Shown here: piece after piece, positions 1-6,611 of the stretch
Layout of the letters: each line of letters opens with the position of its first letter
Numbering within the stretch: position 1 is the first letter of the stretch
Assembly: GCA_945643825.1 (NCBI GenBank)
Contig: CALZEZ010000057.1
Coordinates: 1 to 7,836 of the forward strand
Source: an uncultured Lachnospiraceae bacterium
GTDB lineage: Bacteria; Bacillota; Clostridia; Lachnospirales; Lachnospiraceae
Reading direction: 5' to 3'
Length of the DNA stretch: 7,836 nucleotides
The notes under the pieces: generated by a model
Database searches by the model: none
The model's input: the letters and a program-made list of their open reading frames with translations, nothing else
What the model was told of the DNA's origin: nothing
Translations under genes and position numbers: made by a program

Positions 1-1578
1 AAGACCACGATACGTCTCACCATACCAGTTGGCAACAGGTTTTCCCTCTGCATAGTTAAACGGCGCGTCATTCATAACAGTTGCCAGAGTAAGCCCTGCA
101 CTGTCAAGAGCAGGTGCGTAGGTGGAGACAACCTTGAAGGTAGAACCGGGCTGTCTGGGGGAATCGGTTGCACGATTAAAGGTACGGCTTCCTTCCTTGA
201 CACCTCGTCCACCGACCATTGCTACGACATAGCCGGTATGCTGGTCTTCAATTGTCATGGAGATCTGCGGCTGGGGGGTGAGAGTGATCTTCTCAGCAAA
301 AACCTCATCACCGTCTCCCAGGACGGATTCCTTATAGCGCTCAATGTCGGCGTATGCCTGATCACGGTCGGTATAGATCATATTGAAGCGGGCGTTTTCC
401 TCACGAATAAAGGTCCGGAACATCTCGGAACTGTGATTGTGAAATTCCTGATCCTTGTCCTGAATCGTCAACTCGTAGTTGAGCTGCCACTTGACATTCT
501 CCGGGAAATTATTCTCATCGGAGCAGACCGAATCGGCAATAGCCTGAATATCAGGATCCTGTGTGGAATAGATTTTTAAACCACCGCTGTAGAGTAACGT
601 ATAAGCCTGTGTCTCGGTATATCCGGCAGTTACCAGGTCATCGAGAAGAATGTCAGTCAGAGCATCTACAAAATAGGAATTCACAGTGTCATCAGGGGTT
701 TCGGCATTGACAACCTGAATTCGGGAATAGACATCGTCCTTTATGGCGGCATCGTATTCTGACTGAGAGATATAGCCCTGCTCTAACATATGGCGTAACA
801 CCTTATCGCGGCGTTCTGCGTTATTTTCAGGATGTGAGATCGGATTGTAGCGGGACGGATTCTGGGTAATGCTTGCAATCACGGCACATTCGGAAAGAGT
901 CAGCGCACTGACGTCCTTATTAAAATACCGCAGCGACGCAGCCTGCACACCGAGCGTATTCTGCCCGAGGTTGATGGTGTTCATATAGTTACAAAGCACG
1001 TCATCCTTGCTCATTACCTTTGTGAGCTGGATAGCCAGATACTGCTCCTGAATCTTACGCTTGATACTCTGAATCTTCGTCTCGTTGGTCCAGCTGGTAA
1101 ATACACTGTTCTTTAAAAGCTGCTGTGTGATTGTGGAGGCTCCCTGTCCGAGTCTTCCCTTAGCAATTGCATCTACTCCGGCACGGATAATACCTTTAAT
1201 ATCAATTCCATTGTGTTCGTAGAAACGTTCATCCTCGATTGCGACGAAAGCGTGTGCCAGATTTTCCGGAATTTTATCCATGCTGACCGGAATACGGTTA
1301 GAGTCGGTAGCAACTAATTTAGCTGTCTGGTGACCCTGGTTATCATAGACAAAGGTAGAAAATCCGGTTGGTGAGACATCGATATTGGAGATGTCGGGAG
1401 CCGTTGCAAGGATACCCTTGAAAACGCCAAGACCTGCACTGGCACCGATGATTCCGATTCCGATAAAGGCAATTAAGAAGATTTCGAGCACGGTCAGAGC
1501 AAGCTTTTTTCCCCATTTTCCGGCCTGCGCATTCAGTGCCCTCTTTTTTCTTTGGACACCTTTCCTTCCATAATTCAT
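1..1578 (-). CDS. Class A penicillin-binding protein (PBP1A type), 5' part, C-terminus off window
   Basis: Bifunctional peptidoglycan synthase: it polymerises lipid II (glycosyltransferase) and cross-links stem peptides (transpeptidase) on the outer face of the membrane. 526 codons are present, open to the window edge. Visible order: basic cytoplasmic tail (1-25), one membrane anchor (about 26-52), GT51 domain (about 80-270) with catalytic EDERFYEH at 115-122 and GQGASTITQQL at 144-154, a further GT51 block around KRKIQEQYLAIQL (173-185), a linker of about 150 residues, then the transpeptidase start with RQPGSTFK, whose STFK at 479-482 is the SxxK motif with nucleophile Ser479. The SxN and KTG motifs must lie beyond the edge. 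The ATG at 1578 is the first possible start because an in-frame TAA lies at 1584-1582. The SD-like AAGGAAAGGA (1600-1591) ends 12 nt upstream, a rather long spacing. Transcribed divergently from yigZ. Family certain; the exact paralogue is not. Confidence 0.95.
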   Translation of the reverse strand, partial: MNYGRKGVQRKKRALNAQAGKWGKKLALTVLEIFLIAFIGIGIIGASAGLGVFKGILATAPDISNIDVSPTGFSTFVYDNQGHQTAKLVATDSNRIPVSMDKIPENLAHAFVAIEDERFYEHNGIDIKGIIRAGVDAIAKGRLGQGASTITQQLLKNSVFTSWTNETKIQSIKRKIQEQYLAIQLTKVMSKDDVLCNYMNTINLGQNTLGVQAASLRYFNKDVSALTLSECAVIASITQNPSRYNPISHPENNAERRDKVLRHMLEQGYISQSEYDAAIKDDVYSRIQVVNAETPDDTVNSYFVDALTDILLDDLVTAGYTETQAYTLLYSGGLKIYSTQDPDIQAIADSVCSDENNFPENVKWQLNYELTIQDKDQEFHNHSSEMFRTFIREENARFNMIYTDRDQAYADIERYKESVLGDGDEVFAEKITLTPQPQISMTIEDQHTGYVVAMVGGRGVKEGSRTFNRATDSPRQPGSTFKVVSTYAPALDSAGLTLATVMNDAPFNYAEGKPVANWYGETYRGL

Positions 1579-1630
1579 ATGTTAACATAGTCCTTTCCTT
1601 AAAAAATGCATATTCAAAATTGACTCATAC

Positions 1631-1659
1631 ATTATAGCAGAATCATGCTGTGAAATAAA
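1631..1659 (-). promoter_or_regulatory. Sigma-A promoter of the PBP gene
   Basis: On the minus strand TTTATT (1659-1654) is followed after 17 nt by a perfect TATAAT (1636-1631). The -10 is ideal, the -35 matches 3 of 6 bases. The predicted transcript starts near 1624 and has a leader of about 45 nt before the PBP start. Inferred from consensus only. Confidence 0.65.
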
Positions 1660-1717
1660 GGTTTTTTCTTCCATATTAAGAATTGTTAACTTTTCTATAC
1701 GCTTTTAATCAGGGATA

Positions 1718-1726
1718 TGTTAAAAT
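1718..1726 (+). promoter_or_regulatory. Extended -10 promoter of yigZ
   Basis: TGTTAAAAT matches the TGn-TANAAT extended -10 form and lies 29 nt before the yigZ start. No convincing -35 hexamer is present at 16-18 nt, which is tolerated by extended -10 promoters. Transcription would start near 1733 and give a short leader of roughly 23 nt. It is back to back with the PBP promoter, so the two genes could share control over the region 1637-1717. Confidence 0.5.
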
Positions 1727-1755
1727 GTTTATGATTTCTTAAGGAGAGTAAACAG

Positions 1756-2382
1756 ATGCATAAAATTGTATTAAAAGGTGGCGAAGGGGAGATTATAGAA
1801 AAGAAGTCCCGATTTATTGCCACAGTGGCACCGGTGTCAGATGAGCAGGAGGCCTGTGCTTTTATAGAGACAGTAAAAAAGAAGTATTGGGATGCGAGGC
1901 ATAACTGCTCGGCCTTTGTAATCGGAGAAAAGGCGCAGCTTACCAGATGCAGTGATGACGGAGAACCCTCCGGCACAGCCGGGCGCCCCATGTTAGAAGT
2001 GCTGCTTGGCTCTGAAATACGCAACGTTGCGGTGGTTGTAACCAGATATTTCGGAGGAACACTTTTAGGCACGGGTGGACTTGTCCGTGCTTATACACAG
2101 GCTGTTCAGGCAGGTCTTGCAAGCTGTGAGATCGGGACGATGAGAATGGGTGTCACCCTTCGAATCGATACGGACTATAATAGCATCGGAAAGGTGTTAT
2201 ATGTGCTAAATGAGCGTGGAATCGAGCAGCAGGACAGCTCCTACACGGACAGGGTTTCCCTGACGGTTCAGATGCCGGCAGAGGAAAGCGAAGAGCTGCA
2301 AAAGGCATTGACGGAAGCTACCTGTGGCAAGGTGGAGATGGAAAGTCTTGGTGAGGCATTTTATGTTGACAAGACGAGCTAG
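1756..2382 (+). CDS. yigZ: YigZ/IMPACT family protein (UPF0029)
   Basis: Cytoplasmic protein of the IMPACT/YigZ family, 208 aa, close to the family's usual length of about 200-215. The N-terminal UPF0029 domain (about 15-125) carries the hallmark SDDGEPSGTAGRPML (66-80) and VTRYFGGTLLGTGGLVRAY (95-113). The remainder (about 135-205) corresponds to the DUF1949 ferredoxin-like domain. Eukaryotic IMPACT acts in translational control through GCN2/GCN1. The bacterial role is unsettled; a nucleic-acid or ribosome-related function has been suggested, and none is shown here. The start is supported by AAGGAG (1741-1746) with 9 nt spacing. No hairpin terminator follows, and the promoter of the next unit lies inside its last codons, so some readthrough into the mgtE leader is likely. 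Confidence 0.95.
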   Translation: MHKIVLKGGEGEIIEKKSRFIATVAPVSDEQEACAFIETVKKKYWDARHNCSAFVIGEKAQLTRCSDDGEPSGTAGRPMLEVLLGSEIRNVAVVVTRYFGGTLLGTGGLVRAYTQAVQAGLASCEIGTMRMGVTLRIDTDYNSIGKVLYVLNERGIEQQDSSYTDRVSLTVQMPAEESEELQKALTEATCGKVEMESLGEAFYVDKTS

Positions 2383-2395
2383 ATTTTTGTATATT
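2366..2395 (+). promoter_or_regulatory. Sigma-A promoter for the small ORF and mgtE
   Basis: A perfect TTGACA (2366-2371), 18 nt spacer and TATATT (2390-2395, 5 of 6 consensus) overlap the yigZ stop region. Transcription would begin near 2402, giving about 42 nt before the small ORF and about 130 nt before mgtE. This makes mgtE independently transcribed from yigZ. A second TTGACA at 2411-2416 has no -10 at a proper distance. Confidence 0.6.
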
Positions 2396-2435
2396 TTTTA
2401 ATGAAGTAATTTGACAAATTTTTCTCTGAAAGGTG

Positions 2436-2505
2436 GTGGTTTTATGAAAAAGAGTACGATGCATAGTACCGATAACCCTGTTCCCGGGCGAAGTAGTAAG
2501 ACCAC
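2436..2505 (+). promoter_or_regulatory. Possible long-range RNA helix in the mgtE leader
   Basis: GTGGTTTTAT (2436-2445) can pair with GTAAGACCAC (2496-2505) over 10 bp, two of them G-U. The left arm covers the end of the SD region and the first two bases of the small ORF's start codon, so the folded form would hide that start. The enclosed 50 nt contain a weak GTAC/GTAC stem and a CCCGGG palindrome. Translation of the small ORF would open the helix. Pairing is by eye; no folding energy was computed and no known riboswitch is matched. Confidence 0.3.
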
Positions 2506-2557
2506 GAAACTGAATAATGAAGGAGAAAAATTATGGAAGAGCTTAGAGAAGAAATAA
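2444..2557 (+). CDS. Small ORF (37 aa), candidate leader peptide upstream of mgtE
   Basis: Unrecognised peptide beginning MKKSTMHSTDNPVPGRSSK, basic and hydrophilic, with no signal peptide or membrane segment. It has a good SD (AAAGGTGG, 2428-2435) 8 nt before ATG and lies just downstream of a strong promoter. Its last 25 nt overlap the first codons of mgtE in a different frame, and its TAA is at 2555-2557. Ribosomes translating it would pass over the mgtE SD (AAGGAG, 2520-2525) and terminate 22 nt past the mgtE ATG, so the two are probably translationally linked. The mid-peptide DNPVPG resembles, only in spirit, the acidic/proline-bearing leader peptides (MgtL, MgtP) that sense Mg2+ through ribosome instability in enterobacteria; homology is not claimed. 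It could be a chance ORF in a structured leader. Confidence 0.45.
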   Translation: MKKSTMHSTDNPVPGRSSKTTKLNNEGEKLWKSLEKK

Positions 2558-3876
2558 AAGAACTCTTAGAGACCAAACAGTACACTCGACTTCGCCAGAG
2601 CCTTGAGGAGATGAATGCTGCGGATATCGCTGCTGTCCTCGAGGAGATGAAGGAAGAGGAGCTGTTAAAGATATTTCGAATTTTGCCAAAGGATACGGCT
2701 GCGGATGTGTTTGCATATCTGGAGGTAGATAATCAGCAGTATATTATCACGATGCTGTCTGATAAAGAAGCCGGAGTCATCATCGATAATCTGATGTCCG
2801 ATGATGCGGCGGATTTTCTTGACGAGATGCCTGCAAATGTTGTGAAGAGGCTTCTGTCTAACGTAAGCCCGGAGACACGCCGGGAGGTTAACGATTTGCT
2901 GCGCTATCCGGAGGATTCTGCCGGAAGCATTATGACCGTGGAGTATGCAGATTTGAAAGAGAATCTGACGGTGGCAGAGGCAATTGAGAGAATCCGAAAG
3001 ATTGCCCTGGATAGGGAAACGGTCAATATCTGTTATGTACTTGACAGCGGAAGACGACTGGTCGGAACGGTTGCACTCCGTTATCTGCTGCTCAGTGACC
3101 CACAGGACGTCATTGGTGACATCATGAATGAGAATGTCATTTCCATTCATACACATACCGACCAGGAGCAGGCAGCGGCACAATTCCAGAAGTACGGCTT
3201 TACCGCGATGCCTGTTGTGGACAATGAGAATCGTCTGGTCGGTATCATCACGGTCGATGATATCGTGGAAATCCTGCAGGAGGAGGCAACTGAGGATATT
3301 GAGAAGATGGCTGCTGTGATGCCGTCAGACCGGCCATATCTTCGTACCTCCGTGATGGAAGGCTGGAAAAAAAGAATTCCATGGCTTCTTTTGCTTATGA
3401 TTTCGTCCACATTTACAAGTAAGATTATTTCCTCCTTTGAGGATGCCTTAAGTGTTTGTGTGATTTTGACGGCCTATATCCCGATGCTAATGGATACCGG
3501 TGGTAATGCCGGTGGACAGGCAAGTGCGATTATTATTCGTGGATTATCGCTTAACGAGGTTGCGTTTAAGGACTGGTTTAGGGTCGCAGGCAAGGAGATT
3601 CGGATTGCCATGCTTTGTGGCACCACACTGGCAGCAGCCAATTTCGTCAAGCTGATCGCAATGGATCATATCGCGATTCCGGTCGCGGTGGTCATCTGTA
3701 TCACGCTAGTCTGTGCGGTAATGATTGCGCAGATTGTGGGCTGTAGCCTTCCGATGCTTGCAAAAAAGCTTGGATTTGACCCGGCAGTCATGGCAAGTCC
3801 CTTTATCACGACGATTGTGGACGCATTGTCGTTGTTAGTGTACTTTTCAATTGCTTCCCATGTTCTGGGACTCTGA
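2533..3876 (+). CDS. mgtE: Magnesium channel/transporter MgtE
   Basis: Inner-membrane Mg2+ channel, acting as a homodimer gated by cytoplasmic Mg2+. 447 aa, matching the usual length of about 450. Order: helical MgtE_N superhelical domain (about 5-128), CBS pair (about 129-190 and 196-252, with EDSAGSIMT at 127-135 and MPVVDNENRLVGIITVDD at 226-243), connecting helix (about 253-280), and the membrane domain (281-447, five predicted segments). The family signature PMLMDTGGNAGGQAS lies at 317-331. Near the end FDPAVMASPFITTIVDAL (415-432) holds Asp430, corresponding by position to the pore Asp of the Thermus thermophilus channel. The start is supported by AAGGAG (2520-2525) with 7 nt spacing. 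A small ORF overlaps its 5' end and a strong terminator follows 3 nt after the stop, so it forms its own unit. The gating domains look intact. Confidence 0.97.
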   Translation: MEELREEIKELLETKQYTRLRQSLEEMNAADIAAVLEEMKEEELLKIFRILPKDTAADVFAYLEVDNQQYIITMLSDKEAGVIIDNLMSDDAADFLDEMPANVVKRLLSNVSPETRREVNDLLRYPEDSAGSIMTVEYADLKENLTVAEAIERIRKIALDRETVNICYVLDSGRRLVGTVALRYLLLSDPQDVIGDIMNENVISIHTHTDQEQAAAQFQKYGFTAMPVVDNENRLVGIITVDDIVEILQEEATEDIEKMAAVMPSDRPYLRTSVMEGWKKRIPWLLLLMISSTFTSKIISSFEDALSVCVILTAYIPMLMDTGGNAGGQASAIIIRGLSLNEVAFKDWFRVAGKEIRIAMLCGTTLAAANFVKLIAMDHIAIPVAVVICITLVCAVMIAQIVGCSLPMLAKKLGFDPAVMASPFITTIVDALSLLVYFSIASHVLGL

Positions 3877-3879
3877 TTG

Positions 3880-3905
3880 CAAGCCCGCTTTTTTTAGCGG
3901 GCTTG
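3880..3905 (+). terminator. Intrinsic terminator of mgtE
   Basis: CAAGCCCGCT (3880-3889) and AGCGGGCTTG (3896-3905) form a perfect 10-bp, GC-rich stem with a six-T loop. The trailing tract TTAAGTTTTCTTT is T-rich but interrupted. The hairpin begins 3 nt after the mgtE stop and separates it from the next promoter. On the minus strand no T tract follows, so it is likely one-directional. Confidence 0.85.
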
Positions 3906-3915
3906 TTAAGTTTTC

Positions 3916-3944
3916 TTTACTTTACAACTTTAGTATGGTAAAAT
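3916..3944 (+). promoter_or_regulatory. Sigma-A promoter of the yerC-MBL-HD-GYP-fecR operon
   Basis: TTTACT (3916-3921, 4 of 6), 17 nt spacer, then TAAAAT (3939-3944) preceded by TGG, an extended -10. Transcription would start near 3951 with a leader of about 45 nt. It is the only clear promoter seen ahead of the four downstream genes, whose spacings (16 nt, a 4-nt overlap, 27 nt) suggest one transcript. It directly abuts the mgtE terminator tail. Confidence 0.65.
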
Positions 3945-3995
3945 ATCTACAGAATGCAGTAATGATATCAGAACTAGGAAATGGAGAGATTGTGC

Positions 3996-4295
3996 ATGAA
4001 TAAGAAACTTAGAACGGAAGCGGTAGATCATCTGTTTGACGGAATACTGAAGCTGGAGAACAAGGAAGAATGCTATTGTTTTTTTGAAGATCTTTGTACG
4101 GTAAACGAGCTTCTTTCCCTTTCACAGAGATTTGAGGTGGCAGCAATGCTGCGGGAGAAGAAGACCTATCTCGAGATTGCAGAAAAAACCGGAGCCTCGA
4201 CGGCGACGATCAGCCGTGTCAACAGATCCCTTCATTATGGGGATGACGGCTATGAGCTTATCTTTAAGCGTATGGAAGACGCAGAACAGAAGTAA
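3996..4295 (+). CDS. yerC: YerC/YecD family TrpR-like DNA-binding protein
   Basis: Small cytoplasmic helix-turn-helix protein of the YerC/YecD family, related to the Trp repressor fold; 99 aa, as usual for the family. The helical core includes ECYCFFEDLCTVNELLSLSQR (25-45), and the HTH lies at about 57-80 with the recognition region TGASTATISRVNRSL (65-79). It probably binds DNA as a dimer; ligand and targets are unknown and nothing shows tryptophan sensing. The ATG at 3996 is preferred because GGAGAG (3983-3988) stands 7 nt upstream and the protein then begins like Bacillus YerC. An in-frame ATG at 3981 would add MERLC but has only AGGA almost adjacent. It is first in the operon, so autoregulation or control of the signalling genes behind it is possible but not shown. 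Confidence 0.9.
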   Translation: MNKKLRTEAVDHLFDGILKLENKEECYCFFEDLCTVNELLSLSQRFEVAAMLREKKTYLEIAEKTGASTATISRVNRSLHYGDDGYELIFKRMEDAEQK

Positions 4296-4311
4296 GGAAG
4301 AAGCTGGATTT

Positions 4312-5121
4312 GTGGAACAGGTAAAGATTTGGGGAGTACGCGGCTCCCTACCCATGACAGGAAGTGAATATCAGGGCTATGGTGGCAGTACCTGCTGTGT
4401 GTCCGTTGACTGTGGCGATAAGCTTGTTGTATTTGATGCGGGAACCGGTATTGTCAGACTTGGATTGGAGATAGCAGAGCAGAAAAAACCCGTGCATCTT
4501 TTTCTCACCCATTTACATGTCGACCATGTGCTGGGCTTATATGGGTTTCAACCCTTATATAAACCGGGACAGGAGCTTCATATCTATGGTCCGTGTGTTG
4601 AAGAAGGAAGCCTGCAAAAGGTATTAAGCGGGCTTGTCGGAGCACCCTACTGGCCGATTCCGCTTGGCAAAATGGCAGCGGATATCACGCTTCATGAGAT
4701 AAAAGAGCAGGAGACGATCCTGTTGCCCGGGGAAACCAGCGTGAAAACCTGTAGAAGCAATCATCCGGGCGTGTGTCTGATGTATCGCATGGAACATCAG
4801 GGAAAGGCGCTTGTCTATGGCATGGACTGTGAGGTGGACGAGCGGATGAGTCAGAGCTACCGAAGCTTTGCAAAAAAGGCGCAGCTGATACTTTTTGATG
4901 CACATTTTCTGCCGGAGGATCTGGCAGGACATGTGGGATGGGGACATTCCTCTTGGGTGGAAGGAATCCGGATAAAAGAAGAAGCGCAGGCATCCAAAGT
5001 AGCGATGATGCATTACTCCTGGGAGTATGAGGATGCTGTGATTGATAGAGCAAATGAGAGCGCCAAGAAACAGGATGCAGACTGCATTTTTGCAAGAGAA
5101 GGAATGAGAATAACATTATGA
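4312..5121 (+). CDS. MBL-fold metallo-hydrolase, RGSLP type (RNase Z/PhnP/phosphodiesterase-like)
   Basis: Cytoplasmic metallo-beta-lactamase-fold enzyme, 269 aa from a GTG start. Seen: VKIWGVRGSLP (4-14), YGGSTCC (23-29), DAGTG (42-46), the di-metal motif THLHVDH (66-72: His67, His69, Asp71, His72), NHPG (150-153, His151), the bridging-type Asp172 in YGMDCE, FDAHF (195-199), GWGHSSW (209-215) and His234 in MMHYSW. All motifs for a two-zinc hydrolase are present. The family is close to RNase Z, PhnP and class III cyclic-nucleotide phosphodiesterases, so a phosphodiester substrate is likely; the precise one cannot be read. No ATG fits: the in-frame ATGs upstream lie inside yerC and the GTG sits 11 nt after AAGGAAG (4294-4300). 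Its TGA overlaps the next ATG (ATGA), indicating translational coupling with the HD-GYP gene. Confidence 0.9.
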   Translation: MEQVKIWGVRGSLPMTGSEYQGYGGSTCCVSVDCGDKLVVFDAGTGIVRLGLEIAEQKKPVHLFLTHLHVDHVLGLYGFQPLYKPGQELHIYGPCVEEGSLQKVLSGLVGAPYWPIPLGKMAADITLHEIKEQETILLPGETSVKTCRSNHPGVCLMYRMEHQGKALVYGMDCEVDERMSQSYRSFAKKAQLILFDAHFLPEDLAGHVGWGHSSWVEGIRIKEEAQASKVAMMHYSWEYEDAVIDRANESAKKQDADCIFAREGMRITL

Positions 5122-6584
5122 CAAACGAAAATATGGAGCAGCTGTTAGATATTGGAATCGCGCTCTCCGGGGAAAAGGATTTTCATAAATTACTGGAATT
5201 GATTTTGAGCAGCGTCATGAAGCTGACAAGATGTGATGCGGGAACACTCTATCTTCTGGATGAGGATTCGCTTCGTTTTAAAATCATGCGCAATAATACC
5301 CTCAACACCTACGAGGGTGGGGATGGGAAGGATCCGTCGCTTCCGCCGGTGAAGCTAACGCGGGAAAGTGTATGTGCACTGTCCTTAATTGAGGATAGAA
5401 TCATATGTATTGACGATGTCAGGGCAAGCAGCGAATATGATTTCTCAGGGCCGATTCGCTACGATGCGATCACTGGCTACCATACACAGTCGATGCTCGT
5501 GATTCCGATGAAGAATCGGGAAGGGTCAAAAATCGGTGTGCTCCAGCTCATCAATGCGATGGACGAGAACGGACAGGTGTGCGGCTTCTCCAAGGATATG
5601 GTTAAGGCGGTAGAATCTGTGGCCTCGCAGGCGGCGATTACGATTCAGAACGTAACCTACATGCAGGAGATCAAGGATTTATTCTGGTCCTTTGTTCGTG
5701 TGATGTCCTCGGCAGTTGATGAAAGAACGCCATATAACTTAAGCCATACGAGGCATATGGCAGAGTATGGGGAGAGATTCCTGGATTATTTAAATGAAGT
5801 AGAAAAGAAGAAAACCGGAAAGCGACGGTTTGACGAAGCGCATCAGGAGGAAATCCTGATGAGTGTGTGGCTACATGATATCGGGAAGTTAGTTACACCT
5901 CTTGAGGTTATGAATAAGGAAGCCAGACTGGACGAAAGGACGCTTGAGCAGATTCGACACAGGATGGAGCGCATCGATATGTTAGCGCAGATTGATGTCC
6001 TAAAGGGGGAGCTGTCAGAACAGTCCTACGAGGAGACAAAGGAAAAGACAGCACAGGCACTTGCGCTTATTGAGAAGAGTAATCGGGCAGGCTTTCTTCC
6101 GGACGAGACCCTGGAACAGATAAAGGCAATCAAAGCTTGCACCTATCTGTGGCAGGGAGAAGAACATCCGTGGCTGACAGACGAAGAGCTAGCACTGCTA
6201 AGCATTCGAAAGGGAACCCTGTCGGACGAAGAGCGGAAGATCATGGAAAACCATGTCGTTGTGACCAGAAAGCTGCTTTCACAGATTAAGTTCTCAAAGG
6301 AGTTTTCAAATGTGCAGAAATGGGCAGCCGGTCATCATGAGCTGTTAAATGGAAGTGGATATCCGAATCATCTGGCAGGAGAGGATATCCCTCAGGAGAT
6401 TCGTATCATTACGATACTTGATATCTTTGATGCACTGGTGGCAGACGACAGACCATATAAGCCGGGTATGCCGGTGGAAAAGGCACTTGCAATTCTGGAT
6501 GCGATGGCAAATAAGGAAGGAAAGCTGGATCCTGAGCTGACCGGACTTTTCGTGGAGAGCAGGTGCTGGGAGAGTATAGATTAG
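5118..6584 (+). CDS. GAF plus HD-GYP phosphodiesterase with long insert
   Basis: Predicted soluble cyclic-dinucleotide phosphodiesterase (c-di-GMP or cGAMP), 488 aa. The N-terminal GAF domain (about 5-180, with CDAGTLYLLDED at 39-50 and VIPMKN...IGVLQLIN at 128-146) likely senses a small ligand. A helical linker follows (181-205). The HD-GYP domain (about 206-485) has His210, HDIGK (253-257), NHV with His379, HHELLNGSGYP (406-416) and LDIFDAL with Asp435, so every expected metal ligand and the GYP signature are present and it should be active. Odd: HDIGK is separated from GTLSDEERKIMENH by about 110 residues instead of about 13, a charged helical insert around 265-365; I recall such inserts in GAF-HD proteins of Firmicutes and spirochaetes, so it is a subfamily trait rather than damage. 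No membrane segment. Its start lies within the MBL stop (ATGA); the only nearby SD (AAGGA, 5098-5102) is 15 nt away, so translation probably depends on coupling. Confidence 0.92.
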   Translation: MTNENMEQLLDIGIALSGEKDFHKLLELILSSVMKLTRCDAGTLYLLDEDSLRFKIMRNNTLNTYEGGDGKDPSLPPVKLTRESVCALSLIEDRIICIDDVRASSEYDFSGPIRYDAITGYHTQSMLVIPMKNREGSKIGVLQLINAMDENGQVCGFSKDMVKAVESVASQAAITIQNVTYMQEIKDLFWSFVRVMSSAVDERTPYNLSHTRHMAEYGERFLDYLNEVEKKKTGKRRFDEAHQEEILMSVWLHDIGKLVTPLEVMNKEARLDERTLEQIRHRMERIDMLAQIDVLKGELSEQSYEETKEKTAQALALIEKSNRAGFLPDETLEQIKAIKACTYLWQGEEHPWLTDEELALLSIRKGTLSDEERKIMENHVVVTRKLLSQIKFSKEFSNVQKWAAGHHELLNGSGYPNHLAGEDIPQEIRIITILDIFDALVADDRPYKPGMPVEKALAILDAMANKEGKLDPELTGLFVESRCWESID

Positions 6585-6611
6585 AGAGTTTAAGAGGCAG
6601 AAGGAGGAAGT

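Noticed and set aside
238..579. 113-aa plus-strand ORF
   Set aside because: Antisense shadow of the PBP gene with no SD and no recognisable domain.
1343..1588. 81-aa minus-strand ORF starting 10 nt upstream of the PBP start
   Set aside because: It lies in another frame over the PBP N-terminus, has a composition unlike any family, and its ATG is only 2 nt from the SD. The PBP frame carries clear GT51 motifs.
2411..2446. Second TTGACA (2411-2416) as a promoter for mgtE
   Set aside because: At 16-18 nt spacing the sequence is GGTGGTGG-like with no -10 hexamer. The copy at 2366 has a proper partner.
2383..2532. M-box (ykoK) riboswitch expected ahead of mgtE
   Set aside because: The leader is only about 130 nt and none of the conserved M-box segments could be recognised. 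A covariance search (Infernal, RF00380) would settle it; a significant hit would overturn this.
2665..3183. 172-aa minus-strand ORF within mgtE
   Set aside because: Antisense to well-conserved MgtE domains. No SD, promoter or recognised family is visible, so it is best read as a codon-bias shadow.
4132..4311. N-terminal extension of the MBL protein from an ATG inside yerC
   Set aside because: The extra 60 residues are an Arg-rich out-of-frame translation of yerC, and family similarity begins only after the GTG at 4312.
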